Assembly: GCA_964617065.1 (NCBI GenBank)
Contig: CAZTVM010000090.1
Coordinates: forward strand, 1-7,730
Origin: JAVBNU01 sp964617065
GTDB lineage: Bacteria > Cyanobacteriota > Vampirovibrionia > Gastranaerophilales > Gastranaerophilaceae
Direction: 5' to 3'
DNA: 7,730 nucleotides
In this document: one piece after another, positions 5,941 through 7,730 of the stretch
Position numbering within the stretch: position 1 is the first letter of the stretch
Layout: each line of letters starts with the position of its first letter
Made by a program: the position numbers and the translations under genes
Notes under the pieces: generated by a model
The model's input: the letters and a program-made list of their open reading frames with translations, nothing else
What the model was told of the DNA's origin: nothing
Databases searched by the model: none

Positions 5941-6810
5941 ATGTTCGTGCAATACATTTCTGAATACATTGAATATCTTGAAATTGAACGAGGGTTAGCT
6001 CAAAACACTCTTGATGCTTATTATCGTGACTTGTTTTTTTTCGCAGATTTTTTGAATAACAACTCAGTTAATTCTTTCGATAAAATCAATCGTACACATT
6101 TGAATTTGTACATAAAGGAGTTGAGAGAACATGAAATAGCTCCCAGCAGCATAACAAGAAAAATTGCGTCAATAAGAGGGTGGTTTTTGTGGCTTCAAAC
6201 TTGTGAATATATTACGACAAATCCGATTTTGGGCATCCAACAACCAAAAGTAAGCCGTAAATTACCGAAAGTTTTGACACTGGCTGAAATCGAAAATTTG
6301 CTAACATCAGATTTGAATTTACAAGAAAAAGCAATTTTTGAATTGCTTTATGCAGCGGGATTACGGGTTTCAGAGTTAGTCAATTTACAATTGCAAAATG
6401 TTGATTTAGCGGTTGGTTACGTGCGTTGCTTAGGCAAAGGCTCTAAAGAACGGATTGTACCAATAGGAAAAAGTGCAAAAAAAGCTTTAGAAAATTATTA
6501 TGTTCAAAGAATGCTGATAACAAAAAAGTTTAATATAACTTCTAAGCATTTATTTTTTAATGAAAAAGGGCATGAAATTACACGTCAAGAGGTTTATACG
6601 TTTGTGCATAATTTAGGTGAGAAAATCCATAAACATATTTCTCCTCATACAATTCGGCATAGTTTCGCCACACATTTACTGGAAAACGGCGCAGATTTAC
6701 GTGTTGTACAAGAACTTTTAGGTCACAGTGATGTCTCTACTACTCAATTATATACTCACGTCAGCAAAAAACGGCTGAAAGAAGTTTACTTCGCTATAAA
6801 TAATGATTGA
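5941..6810 (+). CDS. xerD: XerD-type tyrosine recombinase
   Basis: Xer recombinases resolve chromosome dimers at the dif site near the replication terminus, in cells with FtsK at the septum. The 289-residue product is close to the usual 295-300. The N-terminal SAM-like core-binding domain covers about residues 1-90, with the typical opening YLEIERGLAQNTLDAYYRDL. The catalytic domain has all six active-site residues: R142 (AAGLRVSEL), K166 (GKGSK), H236 and R239 (HTIRH), H262 (LGHSD) and the nucleophile Y271 (LYTHV). Their spacing equals that of E. coli XerD shifted by six to eight residues. The ADLRVVQELLGHSDVSTTQ stretch resembles XerD more than XerC, but a single-recombinase (XerH-like) system or a phage-type role cannot be excluded. 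The ATG has no convincing Shine-Dalgarno sequence. It follows leuC by 32 bases and ends in a strong terminator. No dif-like site is seen here. Confidence 0.9.
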   Translation: MFVQYISEYIEYLEIERGLAQNTLDAYYRDLFFFADFLNNNSVNSFDKINRTHLNLYIKELREHEIAPSSITRKIASIRGWFLWLQTCEYITTNPILGIQQPKVSRKLPKVLTLAEIENLLTSDLNLQEKAIFELLYAAGLRVSELVNLQLQNVDLAVGYVRCLGKGSKERIVPIGKSAKKALENYYVQRMLITKKFNITSKHLFFNEKGHEITRQEVYTFVHNLGEKIHKHISPHTIRHSFATHLLENGADLRVVQELLGHSDVSTTQLYTHVSKKRLKEVYFAINND

Positions 6811-6823
6811 AAAATAACCACGC

Positions 6824-6880
6824 AAAAATAATGTCGAGGCTAATAAACTCTCGACATTATTTTTATATAGTTTTTTATTT
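6824..6880. terminator. bidirectional terminator between xerD and the pseudopilin gene
   Basis: A 15-bp perfect inverted repeat (AAAAATAATGTCGAG at 6824-6838 with CTCGACATTATTTTT at 6850-6864) has an 11-base loop. On the plus strand its T run continues into a T-rich stretch (TTTTTATATAGTTTTTT), ending xerD 13 bases after the stop codon. On the minus strand the other arm gives a five-T tail for the convergent pseudopilin gene, whose stop is about 55 bases away. Confidence 0.9.
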
Positions 6881-6919
6881 TCAGATTATCAATAAACTAA
6901 AGTCTACCCTATCGAATGA

Positions 6920-7567
6920 TTATTGTTTAACATTGGCGCCGATAAGGCTAGTAAAGATCGCCGCAATAGTCGTACAGCGAGTGTTAGCTGCTACATTGTT
7001 CGTATCACAAATATTTCCGGACAAAATAGCTCTAGTAGATTGTGCGCCTACAACTCCATCTTTAAAAACATAGAAATGAAATCTATCGTTGATTAGCTGC
7101 TTATTATTACTCTCTGTATTTCGATTAGGTCCTTTCGTTAAACCATTAACATCTACCGTTATTTGAGCGCAAGAATTTGCAGGTTCTGTATTAGCAGCTG
7201 TATTATTAGGCATAAAACTACAATTAGCTCCATTAACAACATTACCAATACAATACACCATACCATCTTGCGTCGTGAAACAAGATTCACCAGCATTATA
7301 CTTGGAAACCTTCATTACAGGTCTAAATAAATTAGATATATAGGTTGCAGCCGAACCAGTCAACGTAGCATCACCTGGGACAACACCATTTTGAACAGAA
7401 GCTAACTGAATTGCGTTGTTCAAAGTAGAGTATGCTTTACCTACACCTGTAACGAATACAGTTTGATTAGCATTTTGCATAAGTGATGGAACAGTCATAG
7501 ATGCTATTATGCCGAGAATTACCAGTACGATGAGAACCTCAGCCAATGTAAAACCACTTCTTTTCAT
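6920..7567 (-). CDS. class III prepilin-like protein (type II secretion/type IV pilus pseudopilin)
   Basis: The 215-residue product has a classic prepilin start, MKRSG|FTLAEVLIVL. A short basic leader is cut by prepilin peptidase after Gly5, Phe6 becomes the methylated first residue, and Glu10 is the conserved Glu at mature position 5. Residues 6-27 form the hydrophobic helix that anchors the subunit in the inner membrane and packs in the fibre core. The rest is a soluble domain with six cysteines (96, 106, 116, 133, 187, 198), enough for three disulfides. A stretch VDVNGLTKGPN (138-148), followed by DRFHFYV (161-167), resembles the calcium-binding region of GspG-like pseudopilins. The start is supported by AAGGTGG six bases upstream. 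It stands alone, without assembly ATPase, platform or peptidase genes in view, and has a perfect consensus promoter. It could be a major or minor subunit of a fibre, a secretion pseudopilus or a DNA-uptake pilus. Confidence 0.88.
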   Translation of the reverse strand: MKRSGFTLAEVLIVLVILGIIASMTVPSLMQNANQTVFVTGVGKAYSTLNNAIQLASVQNGVVPGDATLTGSAATYISNLFRPVMKVSKYNAGESCFTTQDGMVYCIGNVVNGANCSFMPNNTAANTEPANSCAQITVDVNGLTKGPNRNTESNNKQLINDRFHFYVFKDGVVGAQSTRAILSGNICDTNNVAANTRCTTIAAIFTSLIGANVKQ

Positions 7568-7616
7568 ATATTTCCACCTTTCACTTACAAACTATATATA
7601 CTAACTCTACAGTTTA

Positions 7617-7645
7617 ATTATAAATATATATACGTTTCATGTCAA
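7617..7645 (-). promoter_or_regulatory. perfect consensus sigma70 promoter of the pseudopilin gene
   Basis: On the minus strand TTGACA (7645-7640) and TATAAT (7622-7617) are exactly 17 bases apart, matching consensus at all twelve positions. The predicted start is near 7610, leaving a leader of about 43 bases with AAGGTGG (7580-7574) before the ATG. Confidence 0.88.
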
Positions 7646-7730
7646 TGCTTTTCTGCTAAAAATTTTCAATCCTGCAGGTTATGAACTAGAACAGGCTATT
7701 GATTGCGAAAGTGATATCTGCTACTATGTA
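7646..7730. other. right-edge stretch with no callable gene
   Basis: One plus-strand frame stays open from 7605 to the window end and reads NPAGYELEQAIDCESDICYYV at 7668-7730, but it has no ATG and would overlap the pseudopilin promoter. On the minus strand, a frame entering from the right edge reads VADITFAINSLF and stops at 7688-7686. It could be the last residues of an upstream gene. Neither can be supported from this much sequence. Confidence 0.3.

Noticed and set aside
6824..6864. 15-bp inverted repeat near xerD as a dif or att recombination site
   Set aside because: dif sites have about 11-bp arms around a 6-8 base centre, whereas here an 11-base centre and flanking A/T runs fit a terminator between convergent genes.
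6807..7073. Plus-strand 88-codon frame after xerD
   Set aside because: It starts with TTG inside the xerD stop region, crosses the terminator hairpin and is antisense to the pseudopilin gene.

Overview
This is an AT-rich window from a bacterium, with a broken 5' gene at the left edge, five complete protein genes and one tRNA. The organism is not named by any single feature. The low GC, a class III pseudopilin of the KRSG|FTLAEVLIVL type encoded on its own, a tRNA without an encoded CCA, and the short LeuC2-type isopropylmalate dehydratase together suggest a gut or host-associated member of Vampirovibrionia/Melainabacteria (Gastranaerophilales type). This is an inference and other low-GC groups are not excluded.

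Left part (1-2783). The 3' end of an unrecognised single-TM membrane protein gene runs rightward to 495. Elongation factor G (fusA) runs leftward from 2783 to 699 as an apparently monocistronic gene with its own strong intrinsic terminator at about 636-676. Between the two lies about 200 bases. On the minus strand this stretch reads as a possible short non-coding RNA (about 505-572): an A/T-rich -10-like box, a C/U-rich unpaired stretch complementary to Shine-Dalgarno sequences, and a 6-bp hairpin followed by nine U. This is the most interesting unexplained signal in the window.

Middle part (2784-5908). A 254-base divergent intergenic region separates fusA from manC, the bifunctional GDP-mannose-forming enzyme, which has a good sigma70-type promoter (2979-3008). 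A tRNA-Arg(CCG) gene follows 12 bases after manC and may share its transcript. Next come a 3-isopropylmalate dehydratase large-subunit gene (leuC type, without leuD beside it) and, 32 bases later, a XerD-type tyrosine recombinase with all six catalytic residues. The recombinase start has no clear ribosome binding site and sits 6 bases after a TATAAT box, so it may be expressed as a leaderless message.

Right part (6811-7730). A 15-bp perfect inverted repeat ends both the recombinase gene and the convergent pseudopilin gene. The pseudopilin has six cysteines after its helix and is driven by a perfect consensus promoter (TTGACA, 17 bases, TATAAT). The last 85 bases contain no gene that can be called.

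The genes are mostly housekeeping (translation, leucine synthesis, sugar-nucleotide supply, chromosome dimer resolution, surface fibre) and do not form one pathway. No CRISPR array, insertion sequence or defence cassette is visible.
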